Shown piece by piece: positions 8,760 through 18,029 of a stretch of 64,000 nt of DNA. The notes under the pieces were generated by a model. That model made no database searches, was not told the origin of the DNA, and worked only from the letters and a program-made list of their open reading frames with translations. Numbering within the stretch: the first letter of the stretch is position 1; each line of letters starts with the position of its first letter. This DNA comes from Streptomyces sp. 1-11. GTDB lineage: Bacteria > Actinomycetota > Actinomycetes > Streptomycetales > Streptomycetaceae. The stretch covers positions 310,001 through 374,000 of the forward strand of contig NZ_BJTV01000004.1 of NCBI RefSeq assembly GCF_007176755.1. The letters run 5' to 3'. A program made the position numbers and the translations under genes.

Positions 8760-10250
8760 ATGACTGCCTACGGGGGCGGCGGTCTCGGACTCGTACGGGA
8801 GTTTGCGGAAGCCTTGGGCAGGTGTGCGAGCTTACAGGAGCGCGGCTCCAGGGCGCTGTGCCTGCGGCTCATGGCCAAGGAGCTCGGCACCCCTCCGCCG
8901 GTCCGGGAGTACGACGTGGCGCACTACTTCCTGCTGGAACTGGCCTCGGTGTGCCTGGACAACCCGAGGACGATGCGCGCGCTGCTGGAGGCGCTCACCG
9001 CCTTCGACGAGGACGTCGACGAGATCCGTGCGCTGACCGACGGCCTGCTCGCCGACCCCGCCCTCCCGGTCGACGAGGTGCTCTCGCTGCGGCCGCTGCT
9101 CCTCGGGTTCGCGCCGCCCAACCTGCCCGCGCTGTGCCGCAGGGCCGTGGCCGACCTGCGGGCGGTGCCCCCCTATCCCGACGCCTGGAGCGCCTTCGAG
9201 GGGCTGAGCCGGCTCAACGCCCGCCCGGACGGGCTGCCCCCCACCCTGGCCTTCGTGGAGTTCGTGGCCGCCGAGGCCCCGCACGACCGGAGCTTCGCGC
9301 TGCGGGCCTGGAACGACACGCAGGCGCAGGCCCTGTCCCTGCTCACCGAACTGCGCAGCCTGCGGCAGCAGGCGGCGTACGCCTCCAGCCCGGAGCCGGG
9401 CCACGCCTACCTGGTGGTGCGGCTGCTGCGCAGGGAGGAACCGGGGCGCTACCTCCTCACCTCGTGGCGCCACTACGACCCGGACGCCCCGGACTCCTGG
9501 CGTCCACGGCAGGAGGGGAGCGTGGAGGTGACGCTGGCCGAGGCGGAACGCGAGGTCGAGCGGCTGGTCTTCGAGGCCGACGAGGACTGGGCCCGGGACG
9601 CCGACCGCATCCATGTGGAGTTCCTGCTGGGCACGGACGACCTGACACTGCCGGTGCACCGCTTCCGCACCGAGCTGGACAGCGATCCGGTGTCCTACCT
9701 GAGCGTCGGGTACTGCGTCGTCGTGCGCAGCCTGCAGCGCAGCAGGACACCCCGCTGGGCCCGCCCCTGGCGGCAGCGCTGGGCGGCGGTCCGGGACACT
9801 CCCGAACTGGCCCGGCCGCTCGTGGTGGGCGGACGCCGGCCCGAGGACCCGCGGTGCGGGGACGTCTCCGGGCTCGACGCCCGGCTGAAGGGGGACAGGT
9901 CGGTCGGCTGCCTCGTGCTGTCCCGGCCGCCGGAGGGCGCGGGCGAGGGGGCGCGGGAAGCACTCGTCGCCCTGCGGTGCGGGGTGCCCGCCCTCCTGTG
10001 GGATTCGCGGGACACACGTGACCTGAGCGCACCGCCGGACGTTGTGCAGTACGACAACGCCTTGCTCCGCGACCTTTCAGGGCTCCGCGAGGCCGTGACA
10101 GAATTGCGAACCGAAGCCCACGGGGGTTCCTTGACCGGCCGCGACGATCATCCGGGGCGCCATCTGGTACTCCTGTGGGACGACCCGACGAGGCCGGTCG
10201 AGAACCCTCAGCCGTTGACGGGACCGGACCAGGGGGTGGACGGTCGATGA
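8760..10250 (+). CDS. VMAP (vWA-MoxR-associated protein) with N-terminal EAD-like domain
   Basis: 496 residues, the central component of a ternary VMAP-MoxR-vWA conflict cassette. Residues about 8-85 (CASLQERGSRALCLRL ... LLELASVCLDNPRTMRALL) match the tail domain of the preceding nucleosidase and probably recruit it. The middle part corresponds to the VMAP middle region. The last 200 residues resemble the VMAP C-terminal domain, including CGVPALLWDSRD and the closing HLVLLWDDPTRP. Codon 25 is TTA (8832-8834), predicting bldA dependence. It starts at the ATG at 8760 behind AAGGGA and ends in an ATGA overlap with the ATPase gene. Assignment rests on neighbourhood and C-terminal motifs; enzymatic activity is not evident. 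Confidence 0.75.
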   Translation: MTAYGGGGLGLVREFAEALGRCASLQERGSRALCLRLMAKELGTPPPVREYDVAHYFLLELASVCLDNPRTMRALLEALTAFDEDVDEIRALTDGLLADPALPVDEVLSLRPLLLGFAPPNLPALCRRAVADLRAVPPYPDAWSAFEGLSRLNARPDGLPPTLAFVEFVAAEAPHDRSFALRAWNDTQAQALSLLTELRSLRQQAAYASSPEPGHAYLVVRLLRREEPGRYLLTSWRHYDPDAPDSWRPRQEGSVEVTLAEAEREVERLVFEADEDWARDADRIHVEFLLGTDDLTLPVHRFRTELDSDPVSYLSVGYCVVVRSLQRSRTPRWARPWRQRWAAVRDTPELARPLVVGGRRPEDPRCGDVSGLDARLKGDRSVGCLVLSRPPEGAGEGAREALVALRCGVPALLWDSRDTRDLSAPPDVVQYDNALLRDLSGLREAVTELRTEAHGGSLTGRDDHPGRHLVLLWDDPTRPVENPQPLTGPDQGVDGR

Positions 10251-11401
10251 CCGGCGCTGCCCAATTCGAGGGGAACGGCACGGGGGCCGGTTCGGCGCGC
10301 CTTCCGCGGCCCTGGTGGATCTACCGGGGCACCGGCCTGCCGCTGCGCGACATAGAGCTGGCCGACGTACTGCCCCCGGCCCCGCCCTGGCGGACGTTCA
10401 CGGGCTCCGCCGCGTCCGCGGACGGGCACGGGGACGGTGGCGTGGGGGCGCCGCTGGAACCGCCCGCGCCGCCGCAGGACGAGGCCGAGCTGCGGCGCAG
10501 GCTCGGGGCGACCCGCGAGGGCATGGTGGCCGACCCGACCGAGGTCGACCTGGTGAACGCCGCGCTGATCCTGCGCCGCCCGCTGCTGGTCACCGGGCGT
10601 CCCGGCACGGGCAAGTCGTCGCTGGCCTACCGCATCAGCCGGGAGCTGGGTCTTGGGCGGGTGCTGCGCTGGCCGGTCACCTCCCGGACCACCCTCTCCT
10701 CCGGGCTCTACCGGTACGACGCCGTGGGCCGGATCCACGCGGCGGCCACGTCGGACTCCCGGGCCGCGGCGCCGGCCGGCGGACCGTCCGGCGCCGCTGA
10801 CGCGCCGTCGTCCGACATCGGCGCCTTCCTCGAACTCGGCCCGCTGGGAACGGCGTTGCTGCCGCACGCGCTCCCCCGGGTACTGCTCGTCGACGAGTTC
10901 GACAAGAGCGACATGGATCTGCCCAACGACCTCCTCGACGTCTTCGAGGCGGGCGAGTTCACCATCCCCGAGCTGGCCCGGCTGCGCGGCCACCGGCCGG
11001 TGGTCCAGGTGCGGTCCGACGACCCCGACCGCACGGTCGCGGTCCGGGACGGCCGGGTCCGGTGCCGGGAGTTCCCGCTCGTCGTCATCACCAGCAACGA
11101 CGAACGCGAGTTCCCGCCCGCCTTCCTGCGCCGCTGTCTGCACCTGCACGTCAGGGAACCCGAGCGGGACCGGCTGGCCGACATCGTGACCGCGCACCTC
11201 GGGTCACGGGACGACGATCCCCGGGTCGCGGAGCTCATCCGCCTGTTCGCCGAGCGCAGCGCGCAGGAGAACGGCCTGGCCACCGACCAGCTGCTCAACT
11301 CCATCTGGCTGGCGACCTCCGGCGCCTACTCCCGTGGCGCCGACTGGGAGGCACTGCTGCGAGCCGTCTGGCACCGGCTCGACGGCGTGAGAGAGCCGTG
11401 A
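10247..11401 (+). CDS. MoxR-type AAA+ ATPase of the conflict cassette
   Basis: 384 residues. After about 90 linker residues (with a PPAPP-rich stretch) comes a complete AAA+ module: Walker A GRPGTGKSSLA, Walker B VLLVDEFDKSD, a sensor-1-like VVITSNDEREFP and an arginine-finger region PAFLRRC. MoxR ATPases act with vWA proteins as chaperones that remodel or activate partners; here the partners are VMAP upstream and the vWA domain of the next protein. It overlaps both neighbours by 4 bases (ATGA before, GTGA after), so all three are made together. No TTA codon was seen. Confidence 0.88.
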   Translation: MTGAAQFEGNGTGAGSARLPRPWWIYRGTGLPLRDIELADVLPPAPPWRTFTGSAASADGHGDGGVGAPLEPPAPPQDEAELRRRLGATREGMVADPTEVDLVNAALILRRPLLVTGRPGTGKSSLAYRISRELGLGRVLRWPVTSRTTLSSGLYRYDAVGRIHAAATSDSRAAAPAGGPSGAADAPSSDIGAFLELGPLGTALLPHALPRVLLVDEFDKSDMDLPNDLLDVFEAGEFTIPELARLRGHRPVVQVRSDDPDRTVAVRDGRVRCREFPLVVITSNDEREFPPAFLRRCLHLHVREPERDRLADIVTAHLGSRDDDPRVAELIRLFAERSAQENGLATDQLLNSIWLATSGAYSRGADWEALLRAVWHRLDGVREP

Positions 11402-14400
11402 CGCGAGGCGGCGGCGCCGAACCGGCCCCCGTGGAGCCGGGGCCGTTCGGCGCCTCGTGGTCCGAGATCGCCGACGCGCTGATCCTGCTGGCCGTCGGGG
11501 CGGGCGAGGGCACCGGCGAGCGCGGCTCGGCCGGCCCGCCGCCGGCCCGGCCGGAGCCCGAGGCGGCCGACCCGCCGGCCGACGCCCGGGGAGCGGAGGA
11601 GGAGCACGGCGCTCCGCCCTCCCCCGCGCCGCCCGAGCCGGGCGCCGCCCGGGAGGAGGGGGGCGACCCGTCGGCGTACGCTCCGAGCCCGGACGGCGCC
11701 GCGCGGGCCGGCGCGCTGCTCGGCGCCCCGGCCGGACCGGCGCCGGGCGGCGTCCCGTCCGGCGGCGGCCCGCACGCGTCGGCGCACAGGGCGGCCTGGC
11801 CCCCGATCCGGGCCCGTGAGCTGACCCGGGCGTTACGCCCCTTCAAGCGGGCCACCTCGTCGGCCACGCAGACCGAGCTGGACGAGGAGGCGACCGCGGA
11901 GTCCACGGCCCTCAGCCTGCGCTGGGTACCGCAGTTCCGGCCGCTGCGGGAGCGGTGGATGGACGCCGTACTGGTCGCCGACGTCAGCTCGTCGATGGCC
12001 GTCTGGCGGCGCACCGTGGGCGAGTTCGAGCAGGTCCTGCGGCACACCGGCGCGTTCCGCGACATCCGGGTGCACACCCTCGACGGGGACCGGATGGAGG
12101 AGTCGGAGCCGTCCTGGCGCGTCGGGCGTTCGCCGCTGACCGTGCGGCTGCCCGACCGGGGACGCCAGGTGGTGTTCCTGGTGACCGACGGCGTCGGGCC
12201 CGGCTGGCGCGGCGGGCGGGCGGCCCGGCTGCTCGCCGAGTGGACCCGGCACTCCTCGGTGGCCGTCGTGAACGTGCTGGGCGAGGCCGTGTGGCACCGC
12301 ACCGGCCTGCCCGCGCGCCTGGCCCGGGTCCGTGTCCCGGGGCCCGGCGCGCCCAACAGCGCCTGGCAGGTGCGCGGCGGCACGGGCACGGCGGTCGTCC
12401 CGGTGCTGGAACTGGCCCCGGCGTGGCTCGGCCGCTGGGCCCGGCTGGCCACGGGGCTGGCGCCCGGCGCGCACGACGTGTGGGTGACCTCGCCCGGCGC
12501 GGGCCGCGATCCGGACCCGGCCGCGGCCGGGGAGCCGCCCCGGGACCCGGTGGAGCGGGTGTCCCGGTTCCGGGCCGACGCGAGCCCGGCCGCCTGGGAG
12601 CTGGCCGCGCGCCTGGCCGCCGTCCCGCTCAACATCCCGACCATGGAGCACGTGCTGCGCACCGGCGGGGCACGGACGGGCCCCGGCGAACTGGCCGAGG
12701 TCATGCTGGGCGGCCTGCTGCGCAGGGTCGGCGCCGACCCGCTCGACGAGCTGGACGTGGCCTACGAATTCCATGACGGTGTGCGGGAGTTGATGCTCTC
12801 CGCTGCCGAGTCGCGGGACGAGACCCGCTATCTCCTGCGCAGCACCCTGGAGCGGCTGGGCCGCAGGTGGCAGCCGCTGCGGGACCTCGGCGCCCTGCTG
12901 GACGACCCCAGGTCCTCCCCCGGCGACCTCCCGTTACCCGAACGGCTCATCCCCTACGCGCACGTCCAGGTGAAGGTGGCCCGGGCGCTGAGTGGCCCCT
13001 ACCTGGAATCGGCGCGCGTGCTCGGACGCCGTTTGGACCAGTCCGCTTCCGCATTCCCGGCTCAGACCGACCAGTCCGAGGTGATAGACGTGACGAACAG
13101 CCGCAATTCGGGCATGGATCGACCTCAGGTCGGGGCGGCGGGCGATCGCACGGCGGATGCGCCATCGACCGGCATACGTGACATGCCCGATGCGTCAGAT
13201 GATTCGATAAGAGGAGCACCAGTGTCAGTCCCCCTCGTCCGGAGCTCTCCGCCGACGGAGGAGCGTCGGGCCGGAGACCCGGCCGTGTGGAACGTCCAGC
13301 CCCGGAACCCGAGCTTCACCGGGCGGTCGAGAGAACTCGCCGCGCTCCACCAGAGACTGACCACGGAGGGCGCGACCGCGGTGCTGCCCGAGGCGCTGCA
13401 CGGCCTCGGCGGCGTGGGGAAGACACAGATCGCCATCGAGTACGTGCACCAGCACGCGCTGGAGTACGACGTCATCTGGTGGATCTCCGCCGAGCGCCCG
13501 GAGCAGATCCGCCAGTCGCTCACCCAGCTCGGCGCGGCGCTCGGCCTGGAGACGGGCGGCGAGCAGGAGATCACCATCGCGACGGTGCTCTCCGCGCTCG
13601 GTTCCGGCCGCCCCTACCGCCGCTGGATGCTGGTCTTCGACAACGCCGAGGACCCCGACGTGGTACGGCGGTTCTTCCCCGCGCAGAACGCCGGCAAGAT
13701 CCTCGTGACCTCACGCAACGCACAGTGGGGCCGCATCGCGCGGACGGTCGACATCGACGTGTTCACCACCGAGGAGAGCATCGAGCTGCTCGCGCGGCGC
13801 GGCCCCGAGCTGCAGCGGGAGCAGGCGGCGCGGATCGCCCAGGCCCTCGGCAACCTCCCCCTCGCCCTGGAGCAGGCCGCCGCCTGGCTGTCGGAGACCG
13901 GCATGCCCGCGGACGAGTACCTGCACATCTTCGAGGACGAGCGCGCGGAGCTGGACTCCCAGCGCAGTGAACTCCTCGCCGCCGGTGTGCCGGTGGACTA
14001 TCCGGAGCCGGTCGCGGCTGCCTGGAACATGTCCCTCGGCCGGCTGGCGGAGCGGCATCCCGGGGCCCATCAGCTGCTGCAGGTCTGCTCCTTCTTCGCG
14101 CCCGAGCCGATCCCCCGCCGCATCTTCGCCGGCGTCCGCGGGGTCGAACTGCCCGCCGAGCTCACCCAGGTGCTGCGCAACCCGGTCAAACTCGGCGAGG
14201 CGATCCGGGAGATCAACCGGTACTCCCTGATCAGGATCAACCACCGCGACGGCACCGTCCAGATGCACCGCCTGGTGCGCGCCGTCCTCGTGGGCCGCAT
14301 GTCCCTCCAGGAGCAGGCCGACATGCGCCACGCGGCACACATCCTGCTCGCCAACTACGACCCGGTGGACGTGGCCCCCGCCAACTGGCCCCGCTACGCG

Positions 14401-15774
14401 GAACTGCTCGTCCACGCCCGCTTCTCGCGCGCCCTGGAGTGCGACGACGGCTGGGTGCGGGACATGGTGGTCAACATCATCCGCTACCTGCACCGCTCGG
14501 GCGACAACCTGACCTGCGCGGAGTACGGCCGTGAGGTGGTCGAGGCCTGGAACGCCCGCCGCGGCGAGACCGACCTGCAGACCCTCAACGTGGCCGGGAC
14601 GCTCGGACACACCCTTCGCACCCTCGGCCACTTCGCGGAGGCCTCGGACCTCAACGACAGGAGTCTGCGGCTGCTGCGCGGCAGCGTCGGGGACGATCAC
14701 CCGGACACGCTCGCCGCCATCGGCTCGGTGTCCCAGAGCATGCAGATCCGCGGCGACTTCGGCGCCTCGGTGGAGCTGGAGGAGGACCGCTGGCGCCGCG
14801 CCGTCCGCGTGTTCGAGGACGGCGACCCCACGCTGCTGGCCGCCGCCAACGACTACGCCCTGGCACTGCGGCTGGTCGGGAAGTACGCGCAGGCCCGGGA
14901 CATCGACTCCCAGGCCCGGGACGCCGCCCTCAGGTCGCTCGGGTACGACGCCCTGCTGACCCTGCTGATCAACAGCAACCTGTCCATCGACGTGCGGGAG
15001 TCCGGTGACTACCTGCGCAGCCGGGAGATGCAGGAGGAGACCCTCCACCGGGTCCGCAACGTCATCAAGGACCGTGCCGCCCCGGTGAGTCTGATCGCCG
15101 CCCGCACCCTCGCCGTGGCCCGCCGCAAGGCCGGGGACCACGCCGGCGCGCTGGAACTGAACGAGGAGACCCTGCGGCAGTACCGGAGCAAGTTCGGCGA
15201 GCGCAACCTGAACGTGGCCGCGACCGTGCTCAACCTCTCGATGGACCTGCGGCAGAACGCGGACCTGGAGCAGGCCCGTGCCGTGGGTGAGCAGTGCCTG
15301 AACACGCTGCGGGACCTTCTGGGACCGGGGCACCCTTACACGCTCGCCGCCGCCGCCGACCTGGCGGTGACGCGGCGGCTGATCGGCGAGGTGGACGAGG
15401 CGCTCGCCGCGGACAAGGAGACCTACGAGGCGCACTGTGCCGCTCTGGGGGCGGAGCATCCGGGTTCGCTGGGCATCGCGATCAATCTGGCGAGCGACCA
15501 CTACACGCTCGCCGACTACGCCGAGGCGCTCGCGCTCGACGAGCGCACGCTGCCGCTGTGCCGGACGCGGCTGGGGGACGACCACCCGGCCACGCTCGCG
15601 TGCTCGATGAACCTGTCGCTCGACCTGCGGGCCCTGGGCCGCGTCGAGGAGGCCCAGCGCCTGCACGCGGACACGCTGGAGCGCTACCGCTCCGTCCTGG
15701 GCAACAGCCACCCGGCCACCGTGGGATGCGCCCGCGGCATGCGCGCGGACTGCGACGTGGAGGTGCACCGCTGA
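11398..15774 (+). CDS. fxsT: FxsT-like protein: vWA/SAV_2336-type domain, NB-ARC NTPase and tetratricopeptide repeats
   Basis: 1,458 residues. Order: a Pro/Ala/Glu-rich disordered stretch (about 20-140), a vWA-like domain whose MIDAS motif is DVSSSM (about 194-199), an NB-ARC-type STAND NTPase (FTGRS near 641, P-loop GLGGVGKTQ near 669, Walker B MLVFDNAED near 745, NLPLALEQAAAWL, MHRLV), and tetratricopeptide repeats from about 1040 to 1440. The layout matches proteins labelled 'FxSxx-COOH system tetratricopeptide repeat protein'. The STAND-TPR part should sense a ligand and the vWA should work with MoxR and VMAP. TTA codons at 146 and 513 (11833-11835 and 12934-12936) imply bldA control. The GTG start lies inside the ATPase stop codon region. 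A fitting precursor and HExxH enzyme follow on the other strand. The symbol follows family naming and is provisional. Confidence 0.8.
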   Translation: MTRGGGAEPAPVEPGPFGASWSEIADALILLAVGAGEGTGERGSAGPPPARPEPEAADPPADARGAEEEHGAPPSPAPPEPGAAREEGGDPSAYAPSPDGAARAGALLGAPAGPAPGGVPSGGGPHASAHRAAWPPIRARELTRALRPFKRATSSATQTELDEEATAESTALSLRWVPQFRPLRERWMDAVLVADVSSSMAVWRRTVGEFEQVLRHTGAFRDIRVHTLDGDRMEESEPSWRVGRSPLTVRLPDRGRQVVFLVTDGVGPGWRGGRAARLLAEWTRHSSVAVVNVLGEAVWHRTGLPARLARVRVPGPGAPNSAWQVRGGTGTAVVPVLELAPAWLGRWARLATGLAPGAHDVWVTSPGAGRDPDPAAAGEPPRDPVERVSRFRADASPAAWELAARLAAVPLNIPTMEHVLRTGGARTGPGELAEVMLGGLLRRVGADPLDELDVAYEFHDGVRELMLSAAESRDETRYLLRSTLERLGRRWQPLRDLGALLDDPRSSPGDLPLPERLIPYAHVQVKVARALSGPYLESARVLGRRLDQSASAFPAQTDQSEVIDVTNSRNSGMDRPQVGAAGDRTADAPSTGIRDMPDASDDSIRGAPVSVPLVRSSPPTEERRAGDPAVWNVQPRNPSFTGRSRELAALHQRLTTEGATAVLPEALHGLGGVGKTQIAIEYVHQHALEYDVIWWISAERPEQIRQSLTQLGAALGLETGGEQEITIATVLSALGSGRPYRRWMLVFDNAEDPDVVRRFFPAQNAGKILVTSRNAQWGRIARTVDIDVFTTEESIELLARRGPELQREQAARIAQALGNLPLALEQAAAWLSETGMPADEYLHIFEDERAELDSQRSELLAAGVPVDYPEPVAAAWNMSLGRLAERHPGAHQLLQVCSFFAPEPIPRRIFAGVRGVELPAELTQVLRNPVKLGEAIREINRYSLIRINHRDGTVQMHRLVRAVLVGRMSLQEQADMRHAAHILLANYDPVDVAPANWPRYAELLVHARFSRALECDDGWVRDMVVNIIRYLHRSGDNLTCAEYGREVVEAWNARRGETDLQTLNVAGTLGHTLRTLGHFAEASDLNDRSLRLLRGSVGDDHPDTLAAIGSVSQSMQIRGDFGASVELEEDRWRRAVRVFEDGDPTLLAAANDYALALRLVGKYAQARDIDSQARDAALRSLGYDALLTLLINSNLSIDVRESGDYLRSREMQEETLHRVRNVIKDRAAPVSLIAARTLAVARRKAGDHAGALELNEETLRQYRSKFGERNLNVAATVLNLSMDLRQNADLEQARAVGEQCLNTLRDLLGPGHPYTLAAAADLAVTRRLIGEVDEALAADKETYEAHCAALGAEHPGSLGIAINLASDHYTLADYAEALALDERTLPLCRTRLGDDHPATLACSMNLSLDLRALGRVEEAQRLHADTLERYRSVLGNSHPATVGCARGMRADCDVEVHR

Positions 15775-15850
15775 CCGCGGGGCCGCCCGCCGCACCGGGC
15801 GGCCCGCCGGCGTCGCCCCGGGCTCGGAACGGCGACCGTCCGCCTGCCCG

Positions 15851-16018
15851 GCCGGACGTTCCGCCGGTTCGGCGCCCGTGTCGCCGTTCAGCCGGACATT
15901 CCGCCAGGTCGAGCGGCTCGGCCAGGCGTACCCCCGGTTCGGCGGCCACTTCCTCAGCCGGACGCTCAGCCGGTTCAGCCGGACGTTCCGCCCGCTCGGC
16001 GCCCGTGTCGCCGTTCAG
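15851..16018. repeat. Duplicated 41-base element in the convergent gap
   Basis: The segment 15851-15891 recurs at 15978-16018, 127 bases further on, with only two mismatches. Between the copies further short GCCGGAC and CAGCCGG units occur. The second copy runs over the stop codon of the HExxH gene (16015-16017). The sequence lies between two converging genes. It may be recombination debris, a structured 3' end or a bidirectional termination zone. Confidence 0.7.
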
Positions 16019-17892
16019 GCGGGTGTTCCGCCGGAGCCGGCCGCCTCGGCGATCAGCGCGGAGAGTGTCTGCGGCGGCAGTGGGCGGCCGCGCCGCAGCA
16101 GCAGTCGGTGCACGGCGGCCACCAGTTCCGGCCGGTGCAGGAGGAGGCCGCGGGCCCGGCCCTCGGGCAGGCTGAGCGCCAGTCCGGCCCAGGCGGCGGG
16201 GTCGGCCGGATTCTCGGCGATCAGCCGGCGGTACCCGTGCTGTGCCGCGCCGCGGTCCCCCGCGGCCCACGCGTAGTCCGCCGGGGAGGCGCCGACGCTG
16301 CCCGGATCCGCGCGCAGGCGGTCGAAGCGCTCGCGGTCGCCGACGCGGATCCGTACCAGCCGGGTGCGGACGTCCGGGGTGAGCGGTCCCGCCCGCAGGG
16401 TCGCACCGGGGAACGCGGCCGGTGCCGGTGCGCCCTCGGCGACGGCGTCGGCCCAGGCCTCGGCCTGCGCGTCGTCGCAGCGCAACTGGGAGAGGCGGAA
16501 GACCATCCGGTGGTCGTCGCGGGCCTCCTCGGCGGCCCGCGCCGCCGCCGCCGGCACCGTCTCCTTCAGCACGGCGGCGAGCGAGCCCTCCACGGCGCGC
16601 AGGAACCGCTCACCGGCTTCGGTCAGTTCCGCCCGTGCCCACAGCGTGCCCAGGCCCTCCTCCACCTGCCCCCTGCGCAGCGCGCCCTCGAAGTCCGCGG
16701 TCGCGCGCTCGGCGTCCGTGAGGCCGGGCCGTTCCCGCAACGCGAACCAGAAGGCGGCCACACCGAGGAAGGCGTAGACGCCGTGCAGCATCCCGCGCAG
16801 CGGTCTGGGATCCGCGCGCCAGGGCGCGTAGTGCGTCTCCTCCCGTCCGCCGCGCACCAGCGTGACCAGGTCCATCAGCGCGCTGAGCTTGCTGTGCTGT
16901 GCCTCGTGGACCAGGGCGACGGCCAGGTCGACGGGCCGGGCGGGTCGGGTCAGCAGCAGACCCCCGAAGGCCTCGGGGTCACTGCCGCTGAAGACCTCCG
17001 CCGGGCTGCGGTCGGGCAGCGGGGTGATGGCCAGCAGGCAGTCCGCCAGGCCTTCGGGATCGATCCGGCGCTGCTCGGCCACCAGCGGCCAGGCCTCCGC
17101 GTAGAGCCGTCGCCAGTCCCGCGCCTCGTCCTCGTCCAGCCGCTCGACCGGCAGTCTGCGCAGGAAGTGCCGCCAGGGGTCGAGATCGTCCAGCAGCGGT
17201 GCGCCGGCCGGCTCGGCGCCGGGTGACCCCAGCCGCCGCAGCGCCCACCAGCCGGGGGCGTCCCGGGTGAGGTCGGCGGGTAAGGGGACGGTTCCCGAGG
17301 AACACCGCACGCCGGAGCCGCGGTGGTCGCGGAACACCTCGGCGACGGGGTCCGCGGGGCGCCCGGGAAGCGTCACGTACCCCAGTGCGGGGAGCAGCAC
17401 GCCGCGCTCCGTGAGCGGGACGGCGGTGCGGAACGGCACGCGGGCCCGGAGGGCCGCCGCCGCGGCCAGGGCATGCACCCGGGCGGCGTCCCGCAGCACC
17501 GAGGGCGCCGGCCCGGGCTCGCCCTCGGCGCGCAGCTCGCGCAGGGTGCGGGCCAGCCAGCCGCCCACGCTGGGGTGGAGCAGGACGGATTCCACGGCCT
17601 CACGGTCGGCGCTCTCGGCGGCGGCCAGCAGCTCCCAGGCCTCCTGGGCCGCGGGCAGCGACGGGTGCCACGGGACGCGGCGGTCCGCGCTCTCCACCAG
17701 CGCGCGCAGCAGCACCAGCCGTCGGCTGCGCTGCGCGGAGCGGAGGGCGGCGACGGCGTCCCGGCCGCCGCCGCCCTGAGCGAGCTGCAGGAAGTGCCCG
17801 CCCCGCAGCCGGTGCCGTGGTCCGGCGGCCGGGCGCGAGCCGGATCCGGCTCCGTTCCTCCCGCCGGAGAGGGTGGTGCCCGCGTCCGTCAT
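16015..17892 (-). CDS. aKG-HExxH-type peptide beta-hydroxylase (HExxH RiPP-modification protein)
   Basis: 625 residues. The metal motif HEAQH lies at residues 329-333 (VALVHEAQHSKLSALMDL), the signature of the HExxH peptide-modification family that accompanies FxSxx-COOH precursors. Characterised members are 2-oxoglutarate/iron-dependent enzymes that hydroxylate the beta-carbon of precursor residues; this is family knowledge. The ATG at 17892 has GAGGAGA 5 bases upstream; a longer frame adds only Arg/Gly-rich sequence. Its gene follows the precursor gene by 137 bases on the same strand. Codon 204 is TTA (17281-17283). No FxsB-type radical SAM maturase is encoded anywhere in this window, so the hydroxylase may act alone here. 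Confidence 0.8.
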   Translation of the reverse strand: MTDAGTTLSGGRNGAGSGSRPAAGPRHRLRGGHFLQLAQGGGGRDAVAALRSAQRSRRLVLLRALVESADRRVPWHPSLPAAQEAWELLAAAESADREAVESVLLHPSVGGWLARTLRELRAEGEPGPAPSVLRDAARVHALAAAAALRARVPFRTAVPLTERGVLLPALGYVTLPGRPADPVAEVFRDHRGSGVRCSSGTVPLPADLTRDAPGWWALRRLGSPGAEPAGAPLLDDLDPWRHFLRRLPVERLDEDEARDWRRLYAEAWPLVAEQRRIDPEGLADCLLAITPLPDRSPAEVFSGSDPEAFGGLLLTRPARPVDLAVALVHEAQHSKLSALMDLVTLVRGGREETHYAPWRADPRPLRGMLHGVYAFLGVAAFWFALRERPGLTDAERATADFEGALRRGQVEEGLGTLWARAELTEAGERFLRAVEGSLAAVLKETVPAAAARAAEEARDDHRMVFRLSQLRCDDAQAEAWADAVAEGAPAPAAFPGATLRAGPLTPDVRTRLVRIRVGDRERFDRLRADPGSVGASPADYAWAAGDRGAAQHGYRRLIAENPADPAAWAGLALSLPEGRARGLLLHRPELVAAVHRLLLRRGRPLPPQTLSALIAEAAGSGGTPA

Positions 17893-18029
17893 GGTTCTCC
17901 TCACCATGGACCGGCTCAGGACGAGTGTCGCCGCCCGGTGCTGTGACCCGAAAGGGTTCACCGGCTCACGGCGCCCGGCACGACGCCTCGCCGCGCGGCC
18001 GTCCGGCGACACACCGTCCAGGACCCGCG

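Noticed and set aside
10208..11197. Long leftward open frame opposite the MoxR ATPase gene
   Set aside because: Its translation is Arg/Gly/Val-rich with no family pattern; the rightward frame has intact AAA+ motifs. It is a high-GC shadow frame, like many others in the window.
13711..15795. 694-codon open frame opposite the TPR region
   Set aside because: Low-complexity Val/Gln/Arg composition, no ribosome binding site, and full overlap with the tetratricopeptide repeats on the other strand.
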